Positions 1-10,172 of a stretch of DNA of 64,000 bases are shown piece by piece. Each line of letters starts with the position of its first letter. Position 1 is the stretch's first letter. This stretch comes from Meghimatium bilineatum. Its lineage: Eukaryota; Mollusca; Gastropoda; Stylommatophora; Philomycidae. A program made the position numbers and the translations under genes. The notes below the pieces were generated by a model. That model worked only from the letters and a program-made list of their open reading frames with translations, was not told where the DNA came from and made no database searches. The stretch lies in NCBI GenBank assembly GCA_034231615.1, contig CM067317.1, positions 46,309,876 to 46,373,875 of the forward strand. The letters are read 5' to 3'.

Positions 1-780
1 ATTATGCAAGCTGTCAAGATTAAAGGATTTTGACAAAAAAGAGAGAAAACCAGGTGTGGACTGTATATAAGAATGCTTACAGAACAAAAGAGTTCTTGTA
101 TTGTGGATTTTCAGGCCAAGATAAATTATTAGTGATATTTAAATTTAAATTAGATAAGGTGACGAACATCTGATACTACTGACGGTGACAAAATGTTGTG
201 AGATATTCATGAATACTTACATGGCTTTCCTCAAACTGAGCAGGACACCAACAATGTATAAGTTCGCCCACGTACTGTTTAGTACTGACGATGATGGTAA
301 AGATGATGAGGATAATTGTGGTTTAGAGGTGATTCAGTCAGTCGATCCAGTCATCGTCGTAACGTCCTTTGAGACGGGCATATGTCGCAAAACTCCCCAA
401 CACTCTGTCAAGCCTGAGAATGGAAACAAGTGATTGAATGTTAATACTCGAGAAACAGAATGTTATTATGAACTCTAGAATGTTATTATAATTGTTTACA
501 CACCATAAGAAGTGTAACATATTTTTGTTTAGTGGCACTACTGTGTTACAGACAAAAACATGGTTGATACCTTTATCACATGCAATCTGCTTTAAAAACT
601 GTTCCACTTTGTTAGTATTTCTTTTTGCTTGAATCGAGTGTCATGAGTAATAATTTTTACTGCAGTCTCTTCTTGTTAAAACTATGTAGAAGTAAATCGT
701 GAGATGAATGCGTGTCAAGGAATAGAAACAGAATCAATATTTGCTTACCAGTCACTTATGTTGTTAACAATGATGGGGGT
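1..780. other. AT-rich stretch without recognised gene
   Basis: No recognisable domain, transposon signature or repeat was seen on either strand. An 82-codon open frame at 185-433 (plus) has an acidic central stretch (DDDGKDDEDN) but matches nothing I know and has no visible splice context. I treat it as chance. The stretch ends where the 23-bp tandem array begins. Confidence 0.5.
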
Positions 781-1188
781 AATGTATGACAATGACGAGG
801 ACTAATGTATGATGATGACGAGGACTAATGTATGATGATGACGAGGACTAATGTATGATGATGACGAGGACTAATGTATGATGATGACGAGGTCTAATGT
901 ATGATGATGACGAGGACTAATGTATGATGATGACGAGGACTAATGTATGACAATGACGAGGACTAATGTATGATGATGACGAGGACTAATGTATGATGAT
1001 GACGAGGTCTAATGTATGATGATGACGAGGTCTAATGTATGACAATGACGAGGACTAATGTATGATGATGACGAGGACTAATGTATGATGATGACGAGGT
1101 CTAATGTATGATGATGACGAGGACTAATGTATGATGATGACGAGGACTAATGTATGATGATGACGAGGACTAATGTATGATGATGACG
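781..1188. repeat. 23-bp minisatellite, about 18 copies
   Basis: A regular 23-bp unit (atgtatgatgatgacgagga plus cta) repeats about 18 times. Single-base variants include gatgatgac/gacaatgac and gaggact/gaggtct. Diverged copies continue at 1385-1600, so the array was once longer or seeded a neighbour. Confidence 0.93.
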
Positions 1189-1944
1189 ACTGAGTACTTT
1201 CTAAAACTTATGTTAATTCATGTTTTCCTGTGAAGGAGTACAGGACAGGGAGGCTTTCTATGGGCTGTGGAAATAAAATAGAATAAACATAATTCTGACT
1301 GTACCTCCAAAAGAAAATAAAAACAAATCCCAAACGTGGATTGAACACATGACCCCAATGTTTTAAGAAAGGTGTTACATATAGCTAATATATGATAATG
1401 GCGAGGGCTAATATATGATAATAATGAGTGCTAATGTAGGAAAATCCCGAGGACTAGTGTATGATAATTACAGGTGGGGGGGGGGCTAATGTATGATTAT
1501 CACTGCGCTAATGTATGATATTGACGGGTGGCTAATATATAAAAATGACGGAGGTCAATGTATGAAGATGACAGAGGCTAATGTATGATAATGACGTCAG
1601 TAACACTAATAAAATTTCTCAGACATTCTAATTCATTTATTCCCAAGGGGGGGTGGGGGTGTTGAGACAATGTCAAAGTGGTCGGAGAAATCTCATAATT
1701 TAGAGCGCAGTTTAGGAAACGATTGGTTTTCCGTTAAAAATATAAGCATGCATGTATGAAAAGAAAATTTAAGAAGAAAGCAAAATATATAATTGTTACT
1801 GTTCACTAAAAATAATTATTATAATCACAGTTAATTTGTTTATGTCCTGATAAAATCTCGTTCTGACGAAAAGAGCGAAGCACTTATAGATAGAATGAAA
1901 TGGTTTCTTTAAGTTTTACAAAGGTGTACGACCTCTGTAAAAAG
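1189..1944. other. Degenerate repeat copies and unassigned sequence
   Basis: Between 1385 and 1600 there are diverged copies of the preceding 23-bp unit (ctaatgtatgata...gac), mixed with a G-run near 1472. A second G-run lies near 1647. The rest is AT-rich and unassigned. Confidence 0.5.
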
Positions 1945-2215
1945 TCCAAGTAAGATTAGTAGGATGTAGTCCGGAGAATGGAATACGTTGTGTCATGGTT
2001 TACAGCATTGCTGCGATATCTGCGCCTTTCAGCCTGACACATCTGACTTCAGCATGGCTTTGGGTCACTGACCCTATATAGGATGGGACAGCCAACTCCA
2101 TCCCATAACCTCCTTAGTTACCTTTTATGACATGCGTGGAAGGTAAACAGTGTTGCTATTCTTTGCTCCCATTTCGGGCCCGGCAACACATGGGCATGGG
2201 AACCACTGTTTCAAA
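1945..2215 (+). repeat. Dispersed ~240-bp repeat (family D), copy 1
   Basis: This segment recurs, diverged, at 9713-9965 (inverted), 13060-13475 (an opposed pair), 39000-39230 (inverted) and 40265-40495, with shorter pieces near 35815, 43385, 47535 and 48395. Shared blocks are a start near aggatgtagtccggagaatg, a middle caactccatcccataacctc, and an end tgctattctttgctccc. No coding potential and no tRNA-like promoter is seen. It behaves like a SINE or MITE of unknown class. Confidence 0.75.
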
Positions 2216-2680
2216 TGAACAATACGAAATCATGGACAAAGCGTGGGTTTAGCATGGAGATAACATGGAGAAATCGTGGAGAAAATATATTTAAAACATG
2301 GAGAAATCAATGAAATATAACATCATGTAGAAAACATGAAGAAAACAGAGAAAATAAAACAATAAAGTTCAAGTCATGCAGAAAATGGAGAAAATATCCA
2401 GAACAAATTAAAAGTGATTACGGTTGCGTTTGACTCGTTTATGTACCTGGAAACAGATAAACGGTAGGGGTTGGGGCATAATAATATGTACCGGTATTCG
2501 ATTTTAGCAAGCAAAATAAGCAATCTCTATAACTAAGTCATAATGGTTGTTTGTTTTTTTTTAATTACAGAGAGAGAGAAGGGGGTGGAGATAGAGAGAG
2601 ATGTGAAACTGCAATAAAATATCTATACTTTTTTTTGAGTCTGTGATATCAATAATTACATATTCAATTTTAAAAAAAAT
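2216..2680. other. Purine-rich simple sequence
   Basis: 2250-2400 is a loose repetition of catggagaaa-type words, and 2570-2605 is a GA-rich run (agagagagaa). Nothing coding was recognised. Confidence 0.5.
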
Positions 2681-2880
2681 AATAATATTCAGTCGTCAAA
2701 GCCATATGAAACTTGTTACAAAATAATATTCAGTCGTCAAAGACATATGAAACTTGTTACAAAATAATATTCAGTCGTCAAAGCCATATGAAATTTGTTA
2801 AAAAATAATATTCAGTCATCAAAGACATATGAAACTTGTTACAAAATAATACCCAGTCGTCAAAGACATGAAACTTGTTA
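2681..2880. repeat. 41-bp minisatellite, 5 copies
   Basis: Five near-identical 41-bp units, each containing attcagtcgtcaaagacata followed by tgaaacttgtta. Differences are single substitutions, with a short deletion in the last copy. Confidence 0.9.
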
Positions 2881-2940
2881 ACATTTTGTACAGAAAATCA
2901 TCAGTAACAATCTCATACAAGAAGATAAACTAATGAATTC

Positions 2941-3233
2941 GAATTTTATCTAACAAGTGCATCTTATCTCATGAATTTTATCTAACAAGTGCATCTTATC
3001 TCATGAATTTTATCTAACAAGTGCATCTTATCTCATGAATTTTATCTAACAAGTGCATCTTATCTCATGAATTTTATCTAACAAGTGCATCTTATCTCAT
3101 GAATTTTATCTAACAAGTGCATCTTATCTCATGAATTTTATCTAACAAGTGCATCTTATCTCATGAATTTTATCTAACAAGTGCATCTTATCTCATGAAT
3201 TTTATCTAACAAGTGCTTCTTATCTCATGAATT
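2941..3233. repeat. 32-bp minisatellite, 9 copies
   Basis: Nine almost perfect 32-bp units (gaattttatctaacaagtgc followed by atcttatctcat). Homogeneity is very high, with only one substitution in the last unit, so the array expanded recently. Confidence 0.95.
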
Positions 3234-3399
3234 TTAATATTTGCTTCTACTGTTCTTGAACATAAACACTAAGAGAATGCTTTCTTCCCTCTTCCCCCCC
3301 CCCCACCCATAACCGATGAAGAATAACACAAAAACCATATAGAGTATGTTAATAAATGACCAATATATTAAACAAGCTTATTTGATGCTAAAAGTACTT

Positions 3400-4030
3400 T
3401 AATGACATGAGGAAAATAGTAACATCTAAACAAATTACAAACTACAAACAAGTTTAAAATGAGAATTATAAAATGCCACATCTATTCTATAGTAATGTAT
3501 GGCTCAGAAACATGAACACTAAATAAACGATTAGAAGACAAAATTGATGCCTTTGAGATGTGGGTATATAGAAGACTAAGGAGAACATCGAAAGAGGAGA
3601 AAACAAATGAAGAGGTTCTAAAAACACTTAGTATGAAGAAAGAATTACTAAGAGAAATAAAGATCAGGCAAATAAATTATTTTGGACACATTAAAAGACA
3701 TGACACCTTATTGAAGACTTTTAGTTAGTTAGTTCTTCCTCTAGGGCCAGAGACGGCACATAGGGAGGATGTCTTAGATTTCCATGTCTCACGTTTCATT
3801 GCAATTTGTTTGAGTTCTTCATTGTTTCTGATACCGATGGTGAAGCGCTTTCTTGTAATAGTTCTATGTTCTATTGAAGACCTTACTAGAGGGTAAAGTC
3901 AAAGGGAAGCGAGCAAGAGGTAGGCAGAGATACAAATGGGAGAGTAATATTACAAAATGCACAGGTTACAGTCTAGTACACCACCAAAACAAGAGACAAG
4001 GGATGTTGGAGGTCTTGATTCATGATTCTT
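3400..4030 (+). mobile_element. RTE/BovB-like LINE 3' fragment (family A), interrupted
   Basis: Conceptual translation gives the post-reverse-transcriptase region: SKQITNKL, then VMYGSET (Trp codon lost), a DKIDAFEMW block, IRQINYFGHIKRHD and, after an interruption, EGKVKGKRARGRQRYKWESN. The same family is far better preserved at 54996-56460. It is 5'-truncated and split by an insertion at 3718-3872, with several stops. Clade assignment is from motif style. Confidence 0.85.
3718..3872 (-). mobile_element. Short LINE 3'-end insertion inside family A LINE
   Basis: About 155 bp interrupts the family A LINE. The flanks both carry attgaagac (3709-3717 and 3872-3880), which fits a target-site duplication. 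On the minus strand it reads IRNNEELKQIAMKRETWKSK, a typical LINE C-terminal tail, and ends in a repeated aact tail (ttagttagttagtt on the plus strand). It is a severely 5'-truncated copy. Confidence 0.7.
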
Positions 4031-4099
4031 GATTAGGAACAAGCATCACAGCACTGGGGGCATTTCCATATATATTCTGCTTGCCGTTCCATCAGCCAT

Positions 4100-5065
4100 C
4101 TCAAAGTTTATAAGCTCAGTGTCCCAGTAAGTTGCTGATTATGCGTTCGTCTGATCTTTCCAGAGAGGGAGCACTTTCTCCCATCGCCTCTAGTCACTCC
4201 CATTTCTACCATTCTCTGAATATGTACATTGTCTCGTTCGACTTCCTCCTCATCTTCTTGTAGGGTATCCATGCCTGCTCTAATCAATTCAATTCTGTCT
4301 CTTCTAATTTCGGTGTCGTTCATTAAGGCTTTATTAGTCAACAAATCGGCTCTTTCGTTTCCCCTGACCCCAGCATGACCTGGACAGTAGATCCATGTAA
4401 TGCTCTGCGCGTTGTTGAGCAGAGTGACCCATTCAGTTCTGGTCTCTTCCTATCTGTATCACAACTATTGTCAATAACTTTCTATCTTTGCCAAATTTCA
4501 CCCATTCACAACCTCTCCAGCTCTTCACAACCTCACAACTTCCTCCAGCTCACAAACTCTGAGTAGGGTATCTTCTGCTTCTGCCACCCAGTATCCTCCT
4601 CTCTTGATACGCCTTCCTTTTGTGTTGTCTAGAGATTGGTGTAAGACGTGGTGATCATCATTGGTGACCTTGAAGTATTCTTTAACCTGAGCTATTTTAT
4701 GTCTCGATTTAATGCTCGGTAGGTCTAGGAGAAACCTCGTGATCACTTTCAGTGTATCTCTTGTGCATCGTAAAACAGCTCTCACGGCCTTGTTTTGAAC
4801 TCTCTCCAATCTATCTACTTGTGTTTGCGACAGTGTCAGTAAACCTAAACCATAGTCCAACACATATAATACCACTGCTTGCATCATCTGAATAAGTGTT
4901 CGCTGCGGAATCTCTGCAGATGCCATGATTTGACTGCACTGACACCCGTCCCAGCTTTCTGAATGATATTGTCCACATGTTTCGCGAAAGATAAGACTTC
5001 TATCAAAAGTGATGACTAAGTGATATTTCATAGTCTGCCCCCTGTCAATGTTGATGCCCATGCAG
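4100..5065 (-). mobile_element. Decayed I/Jockey-like LINE with RNase H remnant (family N)
   Basis: The minus-strand frame 5061-4525 shows the region after the reverse transcriptase: VITFDRSLIFRE, then VLDYGLGLLTLSQTQVDRLE and RVQNKAVRAVLRCTRDT, then RGGYWVAEAEDTLLRVCELE. Most of RNase H is deleted. Its end is visible around 4310-4400 as WIYCPGHAGVRGNERADLL with the conserved final Asp, followed by a short C-terminal tail to 4108. A related copy lies at 49585-50115. It is non-functional, being truncated at both ends and internally deleted. Confidence 0.85.
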
Positions 5066-5084
5066 GTGGCTACTGGTAATATGT

Positions 5085-6027
5085 CTATGACTATGAAAAT
5101 TCTTAATGAGCCCTAACTTTATATGTAACGGTGGTAAAATTATGTTGTTAATTAATGGCTGGTGGATTACATTTTATGCTCCAGCTGCACATGATCCCTG
5201 ATATTCAACACCTTTCTTTCATAATGTTTCTGTCTATTGCGGCTGTCCCATTCACATAGGAGGCAACAAAATTTAGTATACGAAGTCTGCATGCCAGTGA
5301 GAATTGCAATGACATTTAGGTCTCCACAAATCCGTCATTGTACTTTATTTTTGCCAAAAGTATAGCCATATTGTCATACATTTCTTTCATATGAACAAAG
5401 TAGGCGACTGGATCTGATAAAAATAAATTTCTGTTATGCAATAACACAGCATTTAGACTAGTTTTGGAAGAGTCTATGAAATGTCGTCATTCGTTGACTA
5501 TGTGCTCATGACTGAAGCGCACCATTAAACCGTTTACATCTTTGTAATAGCTCTTTGGTAATAGCGAGATCACGTATTACCGGTAGATCTGAAAGTTCTG
5601 AATGGTTAATTAAGCGAACACTATCATTCACCGATATATAATCCGAGTCAGAGTTAGTTTCTAGCTTAGATGAACTATCAGTTTCTGATGGTTCACTTAT
5701 GTACAACCGATATTGTTCTGGTACGATGGGTATCGGACAAGTGATAGGATCATGAGGCACTGATTTCGAATCAGATTCAACATTTGAGTAAACCACAGAC
5801 TTTATTGTTTTAAAAGTGAAACCATGTATATTTGTCAAGCAGAAGTAACAATCAGTAGCATGATTTTTAGGTTCATGCCATATAACTGGAACTAAAAAAA
5901 GGCATTGACTGAAAGTTAGGTGATTTTCATAACCAACCTGCCAATATATTTGCACGAGTCGAACAAACTGCATTTGGCTTCCAAGATTTATTTGCATCAT
6001 CAACTTTCGAATCAAAATAAAGTTCAT
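5085..6027 (-). pseudogene. Decayed member of a repetitive gene-like family (WxEPxxHxxDCYFC type)
   Basis: The frame 6027-5506 encodes 173 residues with WHEPKNHATDCYFCLTNIHG, an acidic serine-rich middle (SETDSSSKLETNSDSDY) and a C-terminal block HSELSDLPVIRDLAITKELL. Past the frame end, shifted frames continue to about 5085 with SSKTSLNAVLLHNRN and HMKEMYDNMAILLAKI. I recognise this order from a multi-copy family of unknown function found in many invertebrate genomes. Its spread suggests linkage to mobile elements, but no transposase motif is visible. This copy lacks the start and carries frameshifts. The function is unknown. The family recognition is from memory of its motifs and could not be checked by search. 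Confidence 0.55.
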
Positions 6028-6257
6028 ATGCTAGTATAATGTAAAGTTTTTCTTGTGAACACGATCTGTAAAATATTCGCACAGGTAACAGAATAAATTA
6101 GCAGATATTCTTCAACATCTAGAAGCAATATTTTGCTCAAAATATTTCAGAATATTTCAAAACTGTTTGAAAAATAGCGCAACATATGTCAGACATGTTT
6201 CAGCAGTATAAAAAGTAGAATTATTTTGCATTATATAAATTTTTAAAAAGGTATATA

Positions 6258-7153
6258 CGAGGCGTGTTCAAATGAAAACGGGACTTGTGGATTTATTTAA
6301 AAAGTATCATACGCAATTTAATATTTTCAACGGAATTGAACAAAGCAACCACTTGTGAATAAGAATGCACCTGGGTTCATCAGAAAAAATCTCCGTATGC
6401 ATTTAGGCAAGCATCCCACTGTTTAGGTAGACGTCGAATGCCGTCCGAGAAAAAGTTGCGTGGCTGTTCTCTGAACCATGTGGTCACCGCTGTCTTCACG
6501 TCTGCGTCGCTGTTGAATCGCTGTCCCTTTAGTGCTTTCTTCAACGGTCCGAACAAATGGAAATCACACGGGGATAAATCGGGACTATAGGCTGGGTGAT
6601 GAAGAACTTCCCAATTCTTCTTTGCCAATGTTTCCTGCACAATTTTTGCGACGTGCGGACGAGCGTTGTCGTGGAGAAGAATCACACCTTGAGAAAGTCT
6701 GCCTGGTTGCTTAGCCTTGATGGTCAGTCAGTACTGCTTTATCAAGCACGGCTATGGCTTCTTCTGTTGCAACAATATGCGCCTGACCTGGCCGTGCAAG
6801 ATCTGCCGTTAACTCACGTCCGTCTTTAAACATACGCACCCACTCCATCACTCTGGTCCTCGACAAACATTTGTCACCATATGCTGCCTTCATTCTCCGA
6901 TGAATGTCTACTGCTTGACATCCTTCAAATGAAAGAAACTGGATCACAGCACGCTGATTCACTTTGGACGGGTTCGGAATCACACCCGCCATATTGTTAA
7001 CAGTCTTCTGCAGCACATATGCATGCTGGGAAGATGAACACGTGACAGTATGTAAATTATTGGATACTCATTACTAGTGCAAAATGTCATCAATATCAGT
7101 GCGCTCTATCACGCGTGGTGTAACAAGTCCCGTTTTCATTTGAACACGCCTCG
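6258..7153 (-). mobile_element. Internally deleted mariner element with intact terminal inverted repeats
   Basis: The two ends are perfect 31-bp inverted repeats (6258-6288 and 7123-7153, outer end cgaggcgtgttcaaatgaaa), each flanked by TA, the mariner target. On the minus strand, 7016-6711 encodes the N-terminal DNA-binding part (AVIQFLSFEGCQAVDIHRRM, TRVMEWVRMFKDGR). 6685-6380 encodes the C-terminal catalytic half with LLHDNARPHVA, HHPAYSPDLSPCDFHLFGPL and RLPKQWDACLNAYGDFF. The middle, including the first catalytic Asp, is missing, and the halves are in different frames. It is therefore a non-autonomous derivative of a DD34D transposase. The intact ends suggest it could have been mobilised in trans. 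Confidence 0.92.
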
Positions 7154-7399
7154 TAGTATAAATGAAACGGAACATATAATGGTTTTCCCAAAAAATATAA
7201 ATTCACAAATATAAAATCAGCGCTAGAAACTGACATAAAAACACTTAAATAAGAAAGTAAAATGTTGTTGAAGAGTCTCACCAGAAGAGCAACTACAAAG
7301 ACAAATAGACACATTACATCAAACATGCAAAACGTTTAACATGAAGATAAATATAGAAAAGACAGAAGTAATGAGATAGGAAGAATAGAAAAAAACAAA

Positions 7400-7402
<3 letters not shown>

Positions 7403-7470
<68 letters not shown>
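7403..7470. repeat. (TA)n microsatellite
   Basis: About 33 uninterrupted TA dinucleotides, immediately upstream of a LINE fragment. Confidence 0.97.
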
Positions 7471-7473
<3 letters not shown>

Positions 7474-7474
7474 A

Positions 7475-8068
7475 ATTGCAGACTTAAACAAGTGACAGAA
7501 TTCACATACTTAGAAAGCAATATCATAGCAGACGACAAGAGCAGCAAAGAAATACACAATAGATGTAGTAAAGCATACAAAGCCCCAGGGCAAATGACAC
7601 CAATCTTCAGAAACAAAAATGTAGATTTAAACACCAAAATAACACTATTAAAAACGATAACTATGCCAACGATGTGCTGTCAAAGCCAATCATGGACAAT
7701 GACAGTACAAGACGAACGTGAACTTGTGACAGCTGAAATGGCATGCTTACGCAGAATCCTAGGAATATCGCTAAGAGACAGATTGAGGAATAAGGAAAGT
7801 AGACAAAAAAACGGGCACCACCCCAATCTTGGAATATATTCATCCGATCAAATGGTTTGCATACATCAGTAGACTATCATCAGACAGCATACCACAGCAA
7901 GCTATGCTGCATAGATACAGTGATGGTAAACCTAGAGGCCGACCATGAAAACAATGTACCACCGAAATATAAGAGGCGACAAAATCCACAATATACTCAG
8001 CACACACGAGGGCCATCTCTTGAATACTTTTCTACCCCTGAATCTGAAAGGCAACAAAGGGTTTATTG
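7475..8068 (+). mobile_element. RTE/BovB-like LINE 3' fragment
   Basis: The plus frame from 7492 reads FTYLESNIIADDKSSKEIHN, QMTPIFRNKNVDLNTKITLL, then SWTMTVQDERELVTAEMACL and RRILGISLRDRLRNKESRQK. That is the thumb and post-RT region of an endonuclease/RT LINE. Frameshifted remains continue to about 8068 (HRYSDGKPRGRP-like). It is 5'-truncated at the TA microsatellite and lies inside what is probably an intron of the MFS gene on the opposite strand. Confidence 0.88.
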
Positions 8069-8113
8069 AATAGATAGATATATAGACTATCTTAGCTCAA
8101 ACTTCGAACCCAC

Positions 8114-8240
8114 TCTGATGACAATAGGAAGAGGTGGTCCATATGCAAGCCCCGCCCCTAGTCCTCCAAATGCTCCGAATACGACAATCAAAGCAAACAT
8201 TGAATGTTGGATGTCGTAATAACTGGCAAACGTTGCTCCA
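8114..8240 (-). CDS. Internal exon of a major facilitator (OFA/monocarboxylate-type) transporter
   Basis: On the minus strand a 127-nt exon is bounded by a tttcag acceptor (8241-8243) and a gt donor (8112-8113, gtgggt). It gives 42 residues after one base of a split codon: GATFASYYDIQHS, a hydrophobic segment MFALIVVFGAFGGLGAGL, then AYGPPLPIVIR. The glycine-rich helix followed by AYGPPL...R is typical of the helix-4 region of OFA/monocarboxylate MFS carriers, where WFP usually follows at the start of the next exon. It would act as an integral membrane carrier, substrate unknown. No partner exon was found in the window, so the gene must continue beyond 8.1 kb on the left, with its 5' part to the right. 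Assignment rests on one exon. Confidence 0.55.
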
Positions 8241-8499
8241 CTGAAACGATATGAAAGGTATAATGTTAAATATATGAACATGTGGTTAGTCATAAATAAG
8301 CACTAGTATGGATATGGATAACAGTGGATTAAAAATTAGGTGCTGTTTGATGTTGGTCAGAAACTTGGATCCACACATAAACAGTTGTACATTCTCAGGA
8401 ACTGAAGACTAGTGCTATTAGACTAGTATACTTGATGCTCGTGTATACTGCAATTTTATCAAATAAAAATTACTCTTAAAGTTGTTCTTTTACTACTTG

Positions 8500-8785
8500 A
8501 GGAGAGCGGTGGTCTAGATGATAGAGAGCTTACTATCACCGGGTTACAGCGTGCAAGGTTCAAAACCACATCCAGACAAACAAACAAATTTTGGTTGTGA
8601 TTTATCACATGACACGACCATTCTTCCGATCAACCCAGCTGTAACAGAAGAATGATGGTCAACCAGCATAGGACCGGTACTGTCAGCAGAAGTGTGATGG
8701 CGGATACACTCAAGGAGAGATCGGAGCAACTATGGATGTGTCCAGTTTGCAGTGATGATGATCCGACGACTAACTAACTAACTAA
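8500..8785 (+). repeat. tRNA-derived SINE
   Basis: The head gagcggtggtctagatgata resembles a tRNA with an A box (tggtctagatg) and a B box at about 8557 (ggttcaaaacc). The body is 200 bp and unrelated, and the 3' end is a run of actaactaactaac (8768-8785), the short-tandem tail also seen on a LINE end in this window. This fits an RNA polymerase III SINE that borrows a LINE tail. It is not a functional tRNA. Confidence 0.7.
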
Positions 8786-8834
8786 CCCAGCTGTAAATGA
8801 GTACCTGCCTTATGATTTCATTCATTTATTGGTA

Positions 8835-9545
8835 CCATGTCTTCCGATGTAGGTGATCATGTCTCTCCATAGTCCTCTGTTATACATTTAAATATAGTTT
8901 CTGATGCTTCTGCATCATGCCAGGCTTTCAAGCCATCCAACATTTTCTCACGTTGTCTTCCTCTGTCTCTCTTACCCTCGTTCTTTCTAGTTGTCACGAT
9001 GTTCTCCATCCCACCTCTTCTATAACGTGACCAAGTAACTGTGATTGTCATCTTCTAATACAGTTAATAAGTTCCCTACTTGATTTTTCATATACTAGGA
9101 AGGGAATTGATCTCTCTATGTGACGGATCCTTTACAGAATGTTGTCCTCACTGCAACTATGTAAGCCTCTCGGTTCTGTGCACGCTGCCCATCTTCTTCC
9201 AGTGTCATTTTCAGAAGATCTTCAATGTCATGTGTCCATCGTAGTCTTGGTCTGCCCCTTGTTCTCTTCCCTGGAACTTTCCATCATGAGTTTCTTGGTA
9301 CAGATACATCTCAGCAGTGTTTGCCATTGCTTTCTGAACAGGTACTGGTCAATTATCAGTTACCATCCTTCATGCACCCTCAGCCCAATACGGGGACTTT
9401 TCAAATCCAACCTTCGAAACTGTTGTTGATAATACCATGTTTCACCATCTCTGCCAGCAGTTGTGTGTATAGTTGGGGAGGATGTCCACTGGGAGAGTTG
9501 TTTCACGTAGTTCAGCCGACTAGCCAAGGGAATTGGTCACTTCAT
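8835..9545 (-). mobile_element. LINE 3' fragments (family B), minus strand
   Basis: The minus frame near 9051-8857 reads GGMENIVTTRKNEGKRDRGR and LDGLKAWHDAEASETIFKCI, matching the C-terminal tail also present at 43977-44330 and 54509-54995. 9139-9430 contains a second 3'-end relic (HTEPRGLHS/SEDNIL-like, frameshifted), also seen at 30490-30600. All of it is broken by stops. Confidence 0.65.
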
Positions 9546-9712
9546 CTAATAGTTGCTGCAGCTTAGTATATGAAGAGCTATCTTCATCCTCAACGGCAGG
9601 TTGCTGACATGGGACCTACCTTTACCTTTACTGTACTGAAAAATTGCCAGATGAACTTTAAATCTGATATTATAAATTAAATTATGAATAATGCCTAAGT
9701 ATTGGTCCATGC

Positions 9713-9965
9713 CTAAAAGTGGAGCAAAGAATAGAAACACTGTTTTTTTTCTTCCAAGCATGTCATAAGAGGTGACTAAGAAGTTTATGTGGTAGAGTTA
9801 CAGGGTCAAAGTGACCCAGCAGTCATGTGGGATTGTAAGGTATCGTATAAAAGTTTTAAATCATAACACAACACATTACATTCTCCAGACACAATCCTAC
9901 TAATCTGCAGACGTCTGTGAACAAATATGGAAGAAGAAAAAGCAGATGATTTATTAATAAAAATT
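9713..9965 (-). repeat. Dispersed family D repeat, copy 2 (inverted)
   Basis: The reverse complement of copy 1 at 1945-2215: ggagcaaagaatagaaacac, then tcataagaggtgactaagaa, and the acattctccagacacaatcc end. Overall similarity is moderate, with small indels. Confidence 0.75.
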
Positions 9966-10111
9966 CTTCGTCCCCCCTCTAGCAAAACAGAACTTGCCAC
10001 TTAGAGCTATCAAACAAGTGAAAATTGTATATGCTCCCCCACCCCAAGTATTTTAACAAATAAACAAATATAATTAAGATAAAGGAAAAGTTGTTTTTAA
10101 AGAAACCCACC

Positions 10112-10172
10112 CCATCTCAGCAGTCATATCCACAACCTTGCCATCAGTGTATATGAAACAGTCGGACAACCT
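10112..10172 (-). mobile_element. Possible LINE RNase H relic at the edge of the 34-bp array
   Basis: On the minus strand the last copy of the 34-bp unit runs into unique sequence as FIYTDGKVVDMTAEMGW. The YTDG...GW pattern resembles the first catalytic motif of a LINE RNase H domain (compare IYTDS...CGWGF at 49820-49870). Short and uncertain. Confidence 0.35.

Noticed and set aside
8500..8570. tRNA gene at the SINE head
   Set aside because: A and B boxes are present but the acceptor stem does not close and a SINE body with a tandem tail follows.
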